Notes under the pieces: generated by a model | Told to the model about the DNA's origin: nothing | Database searches by the model: none | Seen by the model: only the letters and a program-made list of their open reading frames with translations | Program-made: the position numbers and the translations under genes | In this document: positions 47,095 through 57,205 of the stretch, one piece after another | Numbering within the stretch: the first letter of the stretch is position 1 | How the letters are laid out: each line of letters starts with the position of its first letter | Origin: Oceanobacter sp. 1_MG-2023 | Lineage (GTDB): Bacteria > Pseudomonadota > Gammaproteobacteria > Pseudomonadales > Oceanobacteraceae | Length of the DNA: 64,000 bases | Direction of reading: 5' to 3' | Assembly: GCF_030689025.1 (NCBI RefSeq) | Contig: NZ_JAUYWA010000009.1 | Span: 62,001 to 126,000 of the forward strand

Positions 47095-47958
47095 ATGAAG
47101 TTCTTCTGGTCCCTGTTTGCGACAGCCTTTCTATTAATGGCCCTGATGCAATCTGCCGAGGCAGCCCCCCAAATAGACAGTGGCAGCTTTACCCATCACA
47201 CCTTCACAGCCGCGGTTCCAGCCAAGTCGGCACTCCTGGCCAGCCAGACAGATGCCGCTACAGGACCGTGGACCCAAACAAGTACAAGCAGCTTGATAAA
47301 AGACCTGTTGAATGGCTTGTTCAGTGGCAGCCTGTTTGCTTTTCTGTTTGCCAACGGCGCTTTTGATGGCATCCAATGGATCGATATCCTGTGGCTGGTA
47401 TTAACCGGACTGGTCTTGTTGAAACTGTTTCGCAGACAACCTGCACACCCTCCTGGTGCAGACCAACACCACGGCACCTTCCTGTCCTCGGTCGCCGATA
47501 CCATTGGCTCTCAGCATCACCCGCGCCAGGATCTCAGCGTGATAATGAACCAAACCATCAACAACGAACCTCCGATCAACCTGCCTCAGGACTTTGACCG
47601 CACAGCCTTTGTCCAGCGGGCGCTGGATCACTATCGACTGGTACAACAGGCCTGGAATGATGGTGACATGCGCACCCTCAGGGAATACGTCGTTGCCGAG
47701 CTGTACACCTTGCTGGCCCGTCAACGGGCCACCATGGCGGCAGCACCACCCCAGACGGAAGTCCTCGATCTTGCCGCTGATATAGTACTGGCACGCCAGG
47801 TTGGTTCCGTACGCAAGATCAGCTTGCTGTTTCGTGGCCATAGCCGGGATCATGGCGACCACAGCGAAGACCGTATTCGCGATACCTGGCACCTGGAACG
47901 GGATATGTCGATTGACGATGCCCCCTGGCTGATCACCGGGATTGAAGCCAGCGAATAA
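47095..47958 (+). CDS. Tim44-like domain membrane protein
   Basis: 287 residues from MKFFWSLFATAFLLMALMQS with AGAGG upstream. A signal peptide ends AEAAP, two membrane segments lie near 75-120 (GLFSGSLFAFLFANG and IDILWLVLTGLVLLKLF), then a Tim44-like domain from about 165 (FVQRALDHYRLVQQAWNDGDMRTLREYV) to the end. The layout is common for bacterial Tim44-domain proteins, whose role is unknown. A His-rich linker separates the parts. Confidence 0.85.
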   Translation: MKFFWSLFATAFLLMALMQSAEAAPQIDSGSFTHHTFTAAVPAKSALLASQTDAATGPWTQTSTSSLIKDLLNGLFSGSLFAFLFANGAFDGIQWIDILWLVLTGLVLLKLFRRQPAHPPGADQHHGTFLSSVADTIGSQHHPRQDLSVIMNQTINNEPPINLPQDFDRTAFVQRALDHYRLVQQAWNDGDMRTLREYVVAELYTLLARQRATMAAAPPQTEVLDLAADIVLARQVGSVRKISLLFRGHSRDHGDHSEDRIRDTWHLERDMSIDDAPWLITGIEASE

Positions 47959-48085
47959 TCGCCATACCGCAGCCACCGCCATACTTTTGTCATAATGACC
48001 TGCTCTTTCCGATGTCAGCAGGTATAATCACCTGCACTTTTTCACGGCAGCTGTGGCTGCCTGTCGTTGTCTTTGTTGGTGTCAC

Positions 48086-49303
48086 ATGAATCCAGACCTG
48101 AGCAAACTCCAGCCCTACCCATTCGAAAAACTGGCGAAACTGAAAGCTGCTGTCAGCCCCAATATGGCTCTGGAGCACATATCCCTGTCGATCGGCGAAC
48201 CCAAACACCCTTCGCCCGTCTTTGTCCAACAGGCCATGATCGACAGCATCCGGTCACTGGAAAACTACCCCACCACCAAGGGTCTGCCAGAGCTCAGCAG
48301 TGTTTGTGCCGATTGGCTCGGCCGCCGTTTCAAGCTGAACGCCATCGACCCGGTAACCCAGGTTATTCCGGTTAACGGCACCCGCGAGGCCATTTTTGCC
48401 TTCGCCCAGGCCGCTGTGGATCGCAGCCAGCCACAGCCGCTGGTCCTGAGCCCAAATCCCTTCTATCAGATTTACGAAGGGGCAGCGTATCTGGCCGGTG
48501 CCGAGCCTTATTTTCTGCCATGTCTCGAAGCCACGGGATTTAATGCCGATTATGCATCTGTTCCGGCTGACATTTGGCAGCGTTGCCAACTGCTGTTTGT
48601 CTGCTCTCCGGGCAACCCGACCGGCTCGACCCTGAGCCTTGCCCAATACAAGGAACTGATTGCCCTGGCCGATCAGTACAACTTTATTATCGCCTCTGAT
48701 GAGTGTTACTCCGAGCTCTGGGTCGATGGCAAAGAAGCTCCCGCCGGGCTGCTGCAAGCCTGCGCGGAACTGGGCCGCGACGATTACGACAAGTGTGTGG
48801 TCTTCCACTCCCTGTCCAAGCGCTCCAACCTGCCCGGCCTGCGCTCCGGTTTTATTGCCGGTGATGCCAAACTGCTGAAGCCCTTTCTGCTGTACCGCAC
48901 CTACCATGGTTGCGCGCAACCCGTACAAACCCAGATGGCCGCTATTGCCGCCTGGAAAGACGAAGCTCATGTGGAAGAAAACCGCCGCCAGTACACCGAG
49001 AAATTCAAAACCTTTATCGAGATTCTCGAGCCGGTGATCGATATTCAACAAACCGATGCCAGCTTCTACTTGTGGTTAAAAACCCCGATTGCCGACGACC
49101 TGTTCGCCCAGCGCCTGTTTGCCGAGCAACACATCACGGTATTACCCGGCTCCTATATTTCCCGCACCGTCGAAGGTATTAACCCCGGCGCCGGTCGTGT
49201 TCGTATGGCTCTGGTCGCCAGCGTCGAAGAATGCCGTGAAGCCGCCCAACGTATCCGCAGCTTTATCGAAACACTGAACGCCGAGCTGGCTGAATCAGCC
49301 TGA
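48086..49303 (+). CDS. dapC: Succinyldiaminopimelate transaminase
   Basis: 405 residues from MNPDLSKLQPYPFEKL. Class I aminotransferase with PLP Lys in SLSKRSNLPGLRSGF, and the earlier NPFYQIYEGAAYLAGA and SPGNPTGS motifs. This branch is DapC, in the succinylase route to lysine and peptidoglycan. sufE follows 10 bp later, presumably co-transcribed. Confidence 0.92.
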   Translation: MNPDLSKLQPYPFEKLAKLKAAVSPNMALEHISLSIGEPKHPSPVFVQQAMIDSIRSLENYPTTKGLPELSSVCADWLGRRFKLNAIDPVTQVIPVNGTREAIFAFAQAAVDRSQPQPLVLSPNPFYQIYEGAAYLAGAEPYFLPCLEATGFNADYASVPADIWQRCQLLFVCSPGNPTGSTLSLAQYKELIALADQYNFIIASDECYSELWVDGKEAPAGLLQACAELGRDDYDKCVVFHSLSKRSNLPGLRSGFIAGDAKLLKPFLLYRTYHGCAQPVQTQMAAIAAWKDEAHVEENRRQYTEKFKTFIEILEPVIDIQQTDASFYLWLKTPIADDLFAQRLFAEQHITVLPGSYISRTVEGINPGAGRVRMALVASVEECREAAQRIRSFIETLNAELAESA

Positions 49304-49313
49304 GGAGAGCACC

Positions 49314-49745
49314 GTGAGCCTGACCCCGAATCCCTTCGGCAGTGAGATTACTACCGACGATATTCTTGACACCCTTGGCTTTTTTGACGATTGGGAAGAG
49401 CGCTACAAATACATCATCGAGCTTGGCAAACAATTACCGCCAATGCCCGATGACAAGAAAACCGAACAGCATCTGATTCGTGGCTGCCAGAGCCAGGTCT
49501 GGATTGACTCCGATATCATTGACGGCAAGCTGGTACTGGAAGCTGACTCCGACGCCCATATCGTCAAAGGCCTGCTTGGCGTGGTACTCAGTGCCTACAA
49601 TGGCAAAACCCCGGCAGCGGCCAGCGCCTTTGATATCGACGGCTACTTTGGCGCCATTGATCTGATCAAACACCTGAGCCCCACCCGAGGTAACGGTATC
49701 CGCGCCATGGTGCAACGGATTCAAGAGATTGCGGCAAACGCCTGA
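49314..49745 (+). CDS. sufE: SufE/CsdE-type sulfur acceptor protein
   Basis: 143 residues from a GTG start with GAGGAG upstream. Matches SufE: YKYIIELGKQLPPMP, then the active cysteine in RGCQSQVW, and LSPTRGNGIRAMVQRI near the end. It takes persulfide sulfur from a cysteine desulfurase (SufS or CsdA), neither of which is in the window. The operon partner is dapC. Confidence 0.92.
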   Translation: MSLTPNPFGSEITTDDILDTLGFFDDWEERYKYIIELGKQLPPMPDDKKTEQHLIRGCQSQVWIDSDIIDGKLVLEADSDAHIVKGLLGVVLSAYNGKTPAAASAFDIDGYFGAIDLIKHLSPTRGNGIRAMVQRIQEIAANA

Positions 49746-49780
49746 GCCAGTACACATCCACAAAATCATATCGACTCGAC

Positions 49781-49807
49781 AGACACCCCTTGCCACAAGG
49801 GGTGTCT
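49781..49807 (+). terminator. Terminator after sufE
   Basis: AGACACCCCTT pairs with AAGGGGTGTCT (11 bp) around five bases, with GTCTTCTTC after. Confidence 0.7.
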
Positions 49808-49916
49808 GTCTTCTTCATGCCAACACTGGCGGCGGTGATTGCGGTGATTGCGACGGTATGGCGTATGGCATGCCTGATTATCCACAGAACACCAAAACTG
49901 ACTGGCCACCAGCCAT

Positions 49917-49941
49917 TAAAAAGGGCGCCGAAGCGCCCTTT
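49917..49941 (-). terminator. Terminator of the acidic lipoprotein gene
   Basis: On the minus strand AAAGGGCGC pairs with GCGCCCTTT around a four-base loop and runs into five T. It lies 28 bp past the lipoprotein stop. Confidence 0.8.
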
Positions 49942-49968
49942 ACCAATAGTCATGCTCTGCTGCGAGTA

Positions 49969-51000
49969 TCAGTCAAGCTGATAGTCGTAGGTCATATCGT
50001 AGTCGGAGAGAACATCCACAGAAGAGCCGCCAACATCGACGGTTGTTGTCAGCGTAAAGCTCAGCGTAAAGGTCTTGCGTGTATCGGTATCGGTTAGCGT
50101 GGTGACTTCCAGATTGCTGATTTCAGAACCAGATGTCTCAAAGCTATCACTGACCCGATCTTCAATTTCAGGCAGGGAATCCGGTGCCTCCAGCCCATCG
50201 ATAGTAACCTCAGGAATAACCGTCGTCGTTACCCCAGACCTGAATGTACCACTGAAGGTCAACGTCCACTCGCCATCCAGGTCACTGTCATCACCGCCAA
50301 TAACGATGCCGCCGTTATCCGTACCTGCATCAATATCCATGTCGTAGTCATACACCACACCATCCACCGCCACGGTGAAAGAACCGGTGCTGAAGTTGAT
50401 ATCAATACTGATCAGATCCAGTACCGCATCGAAGCCAGTGCCGTTGGCGCTGAACTCCGCAGTAAAAAAGTCGTAGCTGTCGGCATTCAGGCCATTGTCA
50501 GAAAACTGTTCGCTGAAATTGGCATTAACCTGCGCCTGGGCATCCTCAAGATCATCGCTGGAGAAACTGGCAGCGGCATCAGACCAGCGTTGCTGCAGCA
50601 CTTCCAGGCTGATTTCACCATTGGCCAGGAACATCGCCAGTGTCGTCAACTGTGTAATGTTGGCAACGCTGTTGGCGCTTGCGGCAAACGAATACTGTAC
50701 GTCCGAGCCATCATCAGGAATAGCACGCAGCAAGAAAGGGGCTGTCATGCCGGTAACGGTAATGGTGTAGCTGCCATCATCTTCGGTCGCGACATTGACC
50801 TCGGTACCACTGGCATCGGTGACATATACAAAACCGTCAATCGCCGCACCGGTGGCCGCCGTACCTTCCAATGTTGCATCTGATGTGTTGTCGTCACTGC
50901 TGCTGCCACTACTATCACTACCACCGCAACCAGTGATGGCCAACGTACTACTGAGCAGAGCGACAGACATCCAGCTCGTCAATGAATGTGTCCAGTTCAT
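49969..51000 (-). CDS. Acidic outer-membrane lipoprotein, unknown
   Basis: 343 residues. The N-terminus has a lipobox (LAITGC) with GG after the Cys, which suggests outer-membrane sorting. A Ser/Asp/Gly linker leads to a carboxypeptidase-regulatory-like segment (AIDGFVYVTDASGTEVNV, GSYTITVTG). Many beta-strands rich in Asp and Thr follow, with very few Lys or Arg. I do not recognise a catalytic motif. It may bind divalent cations or be a surface protein; that is inference. Confidence 0.75.
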   Translation of the reverse strand: MNWTHSLTSWMSVALLSSTLAITGCGGSDSSGSSSDDNTSDATLEGTAATGAAIDGFVYVTDASGTEVNVATEDDGSYTITVTGMTAPFLLRAIPDDGSDVQYSFAASANSVANITQLTTLAMFLANGEISLEVLQQRWSDAAASFSSDDLEDAQAQVNANFSEQFSDNGLNADSYDFFTAEFSANGTGFDAVLDLISIDINFSTGSFTVAVDGVVYDYDMDIDAGTDNGGIVIGGDDSDLDGEWTLTFSGTFRSGVTTTVIPEVTIDGLEAPDSLPEIEDRVSDSFETSGSEISNLEVTTLTDTDTRKTFTLSFTLTTTVDVGGSSVDVLSDYDMTYDYQLD

Positions 51001-51421
51001 GATTTGATTCCTTTTTGCTAATCACAGGGTGCTTTATTTGGGCCTGGGCACCGGTAAATGGGGATATATTCCAATGTTTATGGTGGCCAAATAATAACCA
51101 GTAATTACATATCAATACAATTCATTACCAAATAAATACAGTTTTATGCGTAGAGGATCACACCTTCCCCGAATTGCGGCAGGAAGAAAGCTGGCTACGG
51201 TCGTTATTGGCAGTTGCTATCGAGAGTTGTGATTGGCAGTTGTGAGGGGTAATCGACAGGAGCAATACGAGCAGTGATACAAAGCGGGAAAGATAAATAT
51301 TCAGAGGACAATCATGCAAACGCCGCTGACAGTCAAGGCGCTCAAACACCTCCCTGACTGCCAGCATGGCTGCTGATATTGGCGCGCCGCAAGGATACGG
51401 CCCACCATCAGCTCATCATAA
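51001..51421. other. Intergenic region upstream of the lipoprotein gene
   Basis: About 420 bp with no supported gene. It contains two direct copies of ATTGGCAGTTG (51206 and 51232, 26 bp apart) and probably the lipoprotein promoter. Confidence 0.4.
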
Positions 51422-51422
51422 A

Positions 51423-51438
51423 CCCAGCCAGGGCTGGG
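51423..51438 (-). terminator. Terminator after fba
   Basis: CCCAGCC pairs with GGCTGGG, with TTTATG after it on the minus strand, eight bases past the fba stop. Confidence 0.6.
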
Positions 51439-51445
51439 CTTCAGA

Positions 51446-52510
51446 TCAAACGATCTTTGGATCCAGCTCGCCGGTCAAATAACGCTCATACATCACATCA
51501 AGGCAATCCACCTTGATTTTGCTGGCGTTACCCGCGGTACCAAAGGCTTCGTAACGGGCGATACAAATGTCAGACATCGCAGTAACGGTTTCTTTCAGGT
51601 ATTTACGTGGATCAAACTCACTCGGGTTGGCCGCCATAAAACGACGAATCGCACCCGTAGAAGCCAGACGCAGGTCGGTATCGATATTCACCTTGCGCAC
51701 GCCATACTTGATACCTTCAACGATTTGCTCAACCGGCACACCGTAGGTTTCTGGAATATCACCACCAAATTCGTTGATGATGGCCAGCCATTCTTGCGGC
51801 ACAGACGATGAACCGTGCATCACCAGGTGAGTGCCCGGGATACGCTGGTGAATCGCCTTGATGCGGTCGATGGCCAGAATGTCATCTGTTGGTGGACGCG
51901 TAAATTTGTAGGCACCGTGTGAAGTACCACAGGCGATAGCCAGAGCATCCACGCCAGTTTGCTTGACAAAATCGGCAGCTTCTTCCGGATCGGTCAGCAT
52001 CTGGTCGTGGCTCAGAATACCTTCTGCGCCAATACCGTCTTCTTCACCGGCCTGACCGGTTTCGAGAGAACCCAGACAACCCAGCTCACCTTCAACCGAC
52101 ACACCACACGCATGCGCCATTTCAACGGTACGACGGGTAACGTCAACGTTGTATTCATAGCTGGTGGGGGTTTTGCCGTCTGTCCCCAGCGAGCCGTCCA
52201 TCATCACGGAGCTGAAGCCCAGTTGAATGGAGCGCTGACATACGTCTGGCGAGGTGCCGTGATCCTGGTGCATACACACCGGAATGTGTGGAAATTCTTC
52301 CACCGCGGCCAGAATCAGGTGGCGCAAGAAAGGAGCACCTGCGTATTTACGTGCACCGGCCGATGCCTGCACGATCACTGGCGAATCGGTTTTGTCGGCG
52401 GCCATCATGATGGCGCGCATTTGTTCCAGGTTGTTGACGTTGAACGCCGGTACGCCGTAGCCGAATTCGGCGGCGTGATCCAGCATCTGACGCATACTGA
52501 TAAGTGCCAT
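51446..52510 (-). CDS. fba: Class II fructose-bisphosphate aldolase
   Basis: 354 residues; AGAAGGA precedes the ATG. Zinc and catalytic residues are in [11 protein letters not shown] (His ligand), [12 protein letters not shown] and HGAYKF, with [11 protein letters not shown] near the C-terminal half. The 354-residue form with EEDGIGAEG matches the Pseudomonas type. Cleaves or forms fructose-1,6-bisphosphate. Last gene of epd-pgk-fba. Confidence 0.96.
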   Translation of the reverse strand: MALISMRQMLDHAAEFGYGVPAFNVNNLEQMRAIMMAADKTDSPVIVQASAGARKYAGAPFLRHLILAAVEEFPHIPVCMHQDHGTSPDVCQRSIQLGFSSVMMDGSLGTDGKTPTSYEYNVDVTRRTVEMAHACGVSVEGELGCLGSLETGQAGEEDGIGAEGILSHDQMLTDPEEAADFVKQTGVDALAIACGTSHGAYKFTRPPTDDILAIDRIKAIHQRIPGTHLVMHGSSSVPQEWLAIINEFGGDIPETYGVPVEQIVEGIKYGVRKVNIDTDLRLASTGAIRRFMAANPSEFDPRKYLKETVTAMSDICIARYEAFGTAGNASKIKVDCLDVMYERYLTGELDPKIV

Positions 52511-52540
52511 AAATTACTATCCTTCTAACTGATTATGCTG

Positions 52541-52563
52541 ACTGACCTGCACATCAGGTCAGT
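52541..52563 (-). promoter_or_regulatory. Intercistronic hairpin between pgk and fba
   Basis: ACTGACCTG pairs with CAGGTCAGT (9 bp) around five bases, 21 bp past the pgk stop. No long T-run; it probably adjusts or protects the mRNA between the two genes. Confidence 0.55.
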
Positions 52564-52583
52564 CCGTTTATATGTTGTGATTC

Positions 52584-53744
52584 TTATTTGGCGCGTTGTT
52601 CCAGTACCGCAACCGCAGGCAGTACTTTTCCTTCAACAAATTCCAGGAAAGCGCCGCCACCAGTGGAGATATAAGACACCTTATCGGCAATGCCGTATTT
52701 ATCAACAGCTGCCAGGGTGTCACCACCACCGGCAATCGAGAAAGCATCGGATTCGGCAATGGCCAATGACAGGGCTTTGGTACCTTCACCAAACTGGTCG
52801 AATTCGAAAACGCCCACCGGGCCATTCCAGATAATAGTACCGGCCTGTTTCAGTTGTTCGGCCAAAGCGGCGGCAGAATCCGGGCCAATATCAAAAATCA
52901 TATCGTCTTCGGTGACATCTGCTGCCGGTTTTAATGTAGCAGCGGCGGTTTCAGAGAATTCTTTACCACATACCACGTCGCTAGGTACCGGGATGGAAAC
53001 TTTTTCCATCAGAGCCTTGGCGGCTGGAATCAGTTCGTCTTCACACAGTGATTTACCCACCGGCTGACCAGCAGCGGCGAGGAAGGTATTGGCGATGCCA
53101 CCACCCACAATAATTTGATCGCAGATATCTGACAGGCTCTCCAGCACTTGCAGCTTGGTTGACACCTTGGAGCCACCGACAATGGCCACTAACGGGCGTG
53201 CGGGTGTTGCCAACGCCTTGCCCAGTGCATCCAGTTCTGCCGCCAGCAATGGCCCTGCGCAAGCAACCGGAGCAAATTTTGCCACGCCATGGGTAGAGGC
53301 CTGGGCACGGTGAGCAGTACCAAACGCATCCATTACAAACACATCACACAACGCCGCATAGGCTTGTGCCAGCGTATCGACATCTTTCTTTTCGCCCGGA
53401 TTAAAACGGACGTTTTCCAACAGCACCAGCTCACCTTCCGCAACGTCAACCCCGTTGGCAAAATCCTTCACCACCGTGACATCGCGTTCCAACAGACCCG
53501 ACAAGTGGTCTGCCACTGGCTGCATGGAAAATTCTTCTTCGTAAACGCCTTCCGTCGGGCGCCCCAGGTGAGACATCACAATGACGCGAGCACCAGCTGC
53601 CAGGGCAAGCTGAATGGTGGGCAAAGAGGCACGGATACGCGCATCGGAGGTCACTTTGCCTGCTTTAACAGGCACATTCAGATCTTCACGAATCAGAACG
53701 CGCTTTCCCTTCAAATCCAGATCGGTCATTTTGATCACAGACAT
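52584..53744 (-). CDS. pgk: Phosphoglycerate kinase
   Basis: 386 residues from [25 protein letters not shown], chosen because GAGG lies before this ATG and the family starts here. Signature [23 protein letters not shown], and nucleotide-binding [12 protein letters not shown] near the end are intact. Makes ATP in glycolysis, reversible in gluconeogenesis. Lies between epd and fba. Confidence 0.97.
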   Translation of the reverse strand: MSVIKMTDLDLKGKRVLIREDLNVPVKAGKVTSDARIRASLPTIQLALAAGARVIVMSHLGRPTEGVYEEEFSMQPVADHLSGLLERDVTVVKDFANGVDVAEGELVLLENVRFNPGEKKDVDTLAQAYAALCDVFVMDAFGTAHRAQASTHGVAKFAPVACAGPLLAAELDALGKALATPARPLVAIVGGSKVSTKLQVLESLSDICDQIIVGGGIANTFLAAAGQPVGKSLCEDELIPAAKALMEKVSIPVPSDVVCGKEFSETAAATLKPAADVTEDDMIFDIGPDSAAALAEQLKQAGTIIWNGPVGVFEFDQFGEGTKALSLAIAESDAFSIAGGGDTLAAVDKYGIADKVSYISTGGGAFLEFVEGKVLPAVAVLEQRAK

Positions 53745-53842
53745 TGTGGCTTTCCTCATATGTGTTGCAGGCGTCGTAAGCGCCCTGACTGTTTTTGTTA
53801 GTAATTACTTGTGTATTGACCCAACGCGGTGACCTCGCGGAT

Positions 53843-54907
53843 TCACATGGAACCCGCTACGGTATCACCTGCTCCGGATATTGTTGCCAAGCCTGGCGCC
53901 TGTTTCATATACAGCGCCGTATCCAGCATGCGGTTGGCGAATCCCCATTCATTATCAAACCACAGCAGCAACTTCAGCATTGAACCGGCGCTGACCCGAG
54001 TCTGGGTCGCATCAACAATGCAGGAACGTGGGTCATGGTTAAAATCAATCGAAGCATGCGGCTCGTACGTCACACCCAGCAGGCCACGAAATACACCATT
54101 GGCAGCGGATTGTATCAGTTCGTTAACGGCCTGTGCGCTGGTGTCGCACTTGAGCTGCAAGCTGACGTCCAGAGCGGACACATTGATGGTTGGGACGCGC
54201 AAATGCAGACTTTCCAGTTTGCCTGTCAACGCTGGCATCAGCCGGGCCACCCCTCTTGGCAAGCCGGTATCAACCGGAATAATGCTTTGTCCCGCAGACC
54301 GGGTACGGCGCAGATCCGAGGAGTAAGCATCGATCACCGGCTGATCGTTCATGGCCGAGTGGATGGTGGTCGTCACCCCCCGTTCGATGCCGAAGGCTTC
54401 TTCCAACAAGGTCAGTATCGGCACCAGACAGTTGGTAGAACACGAGCTGTTGGAAATAATGCGCTGCTCTGGGCGAATATCCGTGTGGTTGATGCCGTAC
54501 ACAATGGTGTTGTCGACGGCGCTGTCAGCCGGATTGGAAATCAGTACCTTGCCTGCACCGCTGAGCAGATGCGCTTCGGCGTCGGCCCGGGTGCGAATCT
54601 GGCCACTGCATTCCAGCACAATATCCACCTGGCACTCGGACCAGTCCAGCCGTGATGGACTGGATTCGTGGTACAGATGTACCAGATCGCCATTGATCCG
54701 CAGACAATTATCCGCCTCGACCACCACCTCGCCCGGAAAGCGGCCGTGGGTGCTGTCGTAACGCAGCATATAACTGACGGAGTCGATATCCGCCAATTCA
54801 TTAATGGCCACAATCTGCAGTTGGGGGTGGTAACGATTTTCATAAAGCGCCCGGAGAACCGAGCGGCCGATACGGCCGAAACCGTTAATGGCGATGCGGG
54901 TAGTCAT
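53843..54907 (-). CDS. epd: Erythrose-4-phosphate dehydrogenase
   Basis: 354 residues of the GapA superfamily. NAD-binding INGFGRIGRSVLRAL and the catalytic Cys in SNSSCSTNCL are present. HSAMNDQPVIDAYSSDLRRT and QSIIPVDTGLPRG match Epd rather than glycolytic GAPDH. It makes erythronate-4-phosphate for pyridoxal phosphate. About 20 extra residues (QAPGLATISGAGDTVAGSM) extend past the usual C-terminus. Confidence 0.9.
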   Translation of the reverse strand: MTTRIAINGFGRIGRSVLRALYENRYHPQLQIVAINELADIDSVSYMLRYDSTHGRFPGEVVVEADNCLRINGDLVHLYHESSPSRLDWSECQVDIVLECSGQIRTRADAEAHLLSGAGKVLISNPADSAVDNTIVYGINHTDIRPEQRIISNSSCSTNCLVPILTLLEEAFGIERGVTTTIHSAMNDQPVIDAYSSDLRRTRSAGQSIIPVDTGLPRGVARLMPALTGKLESLHLRVPTINVSALDVSLQLKCDTSAQAVNELIQSAANGVFRGLLGVTYEPHASIDFNHDPRSCIVDATQTRVSAGSMLKLLLWFDNEWGFANRMLDTALYMKQAPGLATISGAGDTVAGSM

Positions 54908-55258
54908 AGAATCCGACAGAGTCAGTCAATATCAGGGAGCGCTATTCTCCGGTAATTGCCATTCAGTAGCAAATCCACCAAGGCGCATGTCAGGCCGTTC
55001 TATTCAGTATGGCTTACCACTCAGGCCACCTCTCGTCGCGCCACTATTTACCCACTCTCAGAATCTTGCCTGCATGCGCCAGGATGGCATCCCAGAGAAC
55101 TAGTACCAAGGTAGTGCCTTTTTAAACAGGGATGGTCAATGACGGCATGCCAGAGCTTCCAGCAAACTGACAGCGTTCCGATTGATTCAGGTCAGCGTGT
55201 ACTGCCCCTTGAACAATAAACTCTGTTTGCGATAACAATAATTCCCCGGAGAACTAAC
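54908..55258. other. Intergenic region between epd and the aldehyde dehydrogenase gene
   Basis: 351 bp between divergent genes holding both promoters. I see no gene and no clear activator site. Confidence 0.35.
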
Positions 55259-56779
55259 ATGATCTACGCAAATCCCGGCCAAGACGGCTCAGTAGTTACC
55301 TTCAAAGAACGTTACGGCAACTTCATCGGCGGCCAATGGGTCGAGCCTGTTAACGGTCGTTACCTGGACAACATCAGCCCAATCAACGGTCAGGTATTCT
55401 GTCAGGTTCCCCGCTCCGACGAAGACGATATCAACCTGGCTCTGGATGCTGCTCACGCTGCCAAAGAAGCCTGGGGCAAAACATCCGTTACTGCACGCTC
55501 CAACGTGTTGTTGAAAATCGCCGATCGCATTGAAGCCAACCTCGAAAAGCTGGCCGTTGCAGAAACCTGGGACAACGGTAAGGCAGTACGTGAAACACTG
55601 GCAGCAGACGTGCCATTGGCCGCTGACCACTTCCGCTACTTCGCCGGCTGTCTCCGCGCCCAGGAAGGCACCATCGGTGATATCGACGAGCACACTGTGG
55701 CTTATCATTTCCACGAGCCACTGGGTGTCGTTGGTCAGATCATCCCATGGAACTTCCCGCTGCTGATGGCTGCCTGGAAAATGGCTCCCGCATTGGCCGC
55801 CGGTAACTGTATCGTCCTGAAGCCAGCCGAACAAACCCCGGCTTCCATCCTGGTTCTGATGGAATGTATTGGCGACTTGCTGCCACCAGGTACCCTGAAC
55901 ATCGTTAACGGTATCGGTGCCGAAGCAGGCCAGGCTCTGGCCACCTCAACCCGTATCGCCAAAATCGCGTTCACCGGTTCTACCCCAGTCGGTTCCCACA
56001 TTCTGAAATGTGCGGCTGAAAACATCATTCCGTCAACGGTTGAACTGGGTGGTAAATCACCTAACGTTTACTTCGCCGACGTGATGGATCACGAAGACAG
56101 CTTCGTCAGCAAATGTGTTGAAGGTGCGGTACTGGCATTCTTCAACCAGGGTGAAATCTGTACTTGCCCAAGCCGTCTGCTGATCCAGGAAAGCATTTAC
56201 GAACAATTTATTGGCAAAGTCATCGAGCGTATTGCCCAGATCAAACGTGGCAACCCGCTGGATACCGATACCATGGTTGGTGCACAGGCATCACAACAGC
56301 AGTATGAAAAAATCATGAGCTACCTGGATATCGGCCGTGATGAAGGTGCAGAAGTCCTGGTAGGTGGTTCTGCAGAAACCTTGGCTGACGATCTTGGCAC
56401 TGGCTACTACATTCAGCCAACGCTGATGAAAGGCAACAACAAGATGCGTATTTTCCAGGAAGAAATCTTTGGACCAGTGGTTGCAGTAACCACCTTTAAA
56501 GACGAAGCCGAAGCACTGGAAATTGCCAACGATACCGAGTTTGGTCTGGGTGCCGGTGTCTGGTCCCGCGACATGAACGTAGCGTACCGCATGGGTCGTG
56601 GCATTCAGGCTGGTCGGGTCTGGACCAACTGCTACCACGCTTACCCTGCTCACGCTGCCTTCGGTGGTTACAAAAAATCTGGTGTTGGCCGTGAAACCCA
56701 CAAAATGATGCTGGATCACTACCAACAAACCAAAAACCTGCTGGTCAGCTACAGCACTGATCCACTGGGTTTCTTCTAA
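55259..56779 (+). CDS. exaC: NAD-dependent aldehyde dehydrogenase (ExaC/AldB-like)
   Basis: 506 residues; CCGGAGAAC precedes the ATG. ALDH motifs: [12 protein letters not shown] (catalytic Glu) and the Cys region [15 protein letters not shown]. The C-terminus [10 protein letters not shown] is typical of the acetaldehyde dehydrogenase ExaC/AldB group, which oxidises ethanol-derived acetaldehyde. Codon use looks biased to preferred codons, which suggests high expression. Followed by two hairpins. Confidence 0.9.
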   Translation: MIYANPGQDGSVVTFKERYGNFIGGQWVEPVNGRYLDNISPINGQVFCQVPRSDEDDINLALDAAHAAKEAWGKTSVTARSNVLLKIADRIEANLEKLAVAETWDNGKAVRETLAADVPLAADHFRYFAGCLRAQEGTIGDIDEHTVAYHFHEPLGVVGQIIPWNFPLLMAAWKMAPALAAGNCIVLKPAEQTPASILVLMECIGDLLPPGTLNIVNGIGAEAGQALATSTRIAKIAFTGSTPVGSHILKCAAENIIPSTVELGGKSPNVYFADVMDHEDSFVSKCVEGAVLAFFNQGEICTCPSRLLIQESIYEQFIGKVIERIAQIKRGNPLDTDTMVGAQASQQQYEKIMSYLDIGRDEGAEVLVGGSAETLADDLGTGYYIQPTLMKGNNKMRIFQEEIFGPVVAVTTFKDEAEALEIANDTEFGLGAGVWSRDMNVAYRMGRGIQAGRVWTNCYHAYPAHAAFGGYKKSGVGRETHKMMLDHYQQTKNLLVSYSTDPLGFF

Positions 56780-56803
56780 GCCCGGAACCGATCAGCCGGC
56801 AAC

Positions 56804-56837
56804 CAGTACGGGCAGATTGACAGATCTGCCCGTACTG
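56804..56837 (+). terminator. Terminator after the aldehyde dehydrogenase
   Basis: CAGTACGGGCAGAT pairs perfectly with ATCTGCCCGTACTG (14 bp), six-base loop. Confidence 0.7.
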
Positions 56838-56928
56838 TTCAACAACGATCAGACTGCACATCGTTTAGCGTATTGTTCAGACCTCAACCTCTCGTTCAGA
56901 GAGGCCTGTTGGCGTTTTATACGCCTTT

Positions 56929-56956
56929 CCGCTGCCCTCCGTGGCAGCGGTTTTTT
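56929..56956 (+). terminator. Second, strong terminator
   Basis: CCGCTGCC pairs with GGCAGCGG around six bases and runs into six T. With the first hairpin it isolates the efflux operon from upstream transcription. Confidence 0.85.
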
Positions 56957-57146
56957 CTCTCCTCTTGTATGATCAGCGCCACAAACTGCCTCGATACAAG
57001 CCAGCCTGACTGGTCGACCTGAGCTGACCACACCTCATTCATCCAGCACGCACCTGAACCGGTTAACCTATCGACGGATATCTGCCGGTGATGCCGCCGG
57101 TGACCTTTCCCTCTTGCCTCCCAGATTTGCCGCCCCTCCGGTGATA

Positions 57147-57186
57147 TTCAGTTTCAGTTCAGCCTCCCCTTGTAATCTCTTGTGAT
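57147..57186 (+). promoter_or_regulatory. Direct repeats upstream of the RND efflux operon
   Basis: TTCAG occurs at 57147, 57153 and 57158, then CTTGTAAT at 57169 and CTTGTGAT at 57179 (10-bp step). Tandem half-sites about one helical turn apart fit an OmpR-type response regulator, which would agree with the nearby histidine kinase. Confidence 0.4.
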
Positions 57187-57205
57187 CAATCAAGGAGATT
57201 CCGCC

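Noticed and set aside
51158-51367. Small minus-strand gene between the lipoprotein and fba
   Set aside because: No ribosome site or family feature; the region holds short direct repeats.
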